DNA from: Planococcus salinarum
GTDB taxonomy: Bacteria; Bacillota; Bacilli; Bacillales_A; Planococcaceae
Reading direction: 5' to 3'
Length of the DNA: 64,000 nt
Assembly: GCF_007004625.1 (NCBI RefSeq)
Contig: NZ_VIFV01000011.1
Span: forward strand, 39,008-103,007
The notes under the pieces were generated by a model. It was given only the letters and a program-made list of their open reading frames with translations. It ran no database searches and had not been told where the DNA came from. Each line of letters opens with the position of its first letter. Within the stretch, counting starts at the first letter, position 1. Below, one piece after another: positions 63,978 through 64,000 of this stretch. A program made the position numbers and the translations under genes.

Positions 63978-64000
63978 ATGGACAAGAATACACGAAAAAC
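63978..64000 (+). CDS. Start of a probable IS4-family transposase, cut by window end
   Basis: ATG GAC AAG AAT ACA CGA AAA gives MDKNTRK, the opening I associate with IS4Bsu1-type transposases; AAAGGA lies 8 bp upstream. Only seven residues are visible, so the family is a guess supported by the leader hairpin. Confidence 0.35.

Overview
The window is a 64 kb piece of a low-to-mid GC Firmicute chromosome. Gene order and protein types point to Bacillales, most likely Planococcaceae (Planococcus or Sporosarcina-like). The reasons are: B. subtilis-like runs ypgQ..ypgR, yphP-ypiP-ypjP-thy-dfr-ypkP, ypmR-ypmS-msrA-msrB, odhAB-yojN-yojO and xpaC-yaaN; a staphylococcal-type MurG and a long-form thymidylate synthase; and intergenic palindromic repeats of the kind common in Bacillaceae and Planococcaceae. 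No rRNA, tRNA or CRISPR array was seen. The genus is inference.

Region 1 (1-12.9 kb) is the right part of a surface-polysaccharide locus: a GT4 glycosyltransferase (cut by the window edge), ManC and ManA (GDP-mannose supply), a GNAT acetyltransferase, a WbqC-family protein, a GT2 glycosyltransferase, a Wzx-type flippase, a DegT-type sugar aminotransferase, RmlA and RmlB (dTDP-4-keto-6-deoxyglucose), and GDP-L-fucose synthase. RmlC and RmlD are absent, and an aminotransferase and an acetyltransferase are present, so the dTDP sugar is more likely an N-acetylated 4-amino-4,6-dideoxyhexose than rhamnose.

Region 2 (13-47.9 kb) is conserved housekeeping chromosome: a cold-shock protein, YpgQ, an Uup/YfmR-type ABC-F protein, CvfC/YpgR, bacilliredoxin, YpiP, YpjP, ThyA, DHFR, PlsC, DegV, YpmR/S, MsrA/B, YozE, DeoD, CtpA, a COG0523 GTPase, MATE exporter, MurG, DapF, a frameshifted PAS-GGDEF protein, OdhA/OdhB, DedA, the YojN/YojO AAA-VWA pair, TelA/XpaC, two more cold-shock-domain proteins and a DUF1232 protein. 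Intergenic gaps hold strong terminators, imperfect palindromes, and two arrays of five short conserved cores repeating about every 21 bp between convergent genes. A csp gene at 46.5 kb has a consensus promoter and then an intrinsic terminator inside its own leader.

Region 3 (48-64 kb) starts with a YkpA-type ABC-F gene, a repeat-filled gap, a small conserved protein and a CynX-type MFS transporter. From 51,596 on, a 6,168-bp unit is present twice in direct tandem (51,596-57,763 and 57,764-63,931). I saw no difference between the copies. Each unit carries a YjjG-type HAD with an unusual DxAxT motif, a GNAT acetyltransferase, and a visibly AT-rich accessory segment: a small four-helix membrane protein, a HAD phosphatase, a 629-residue membrane protein of unknown function, a type IV secretion pilin-like gene frameshifted at an A-run, and a 72-residue membrane protein. 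The unit starts inside the 3' end of the MFS gene and ends inside the leader of what looks like an IS4-family element whose transposase begins at 63,978. The duplicated accessory segment is the least explained part of the window.
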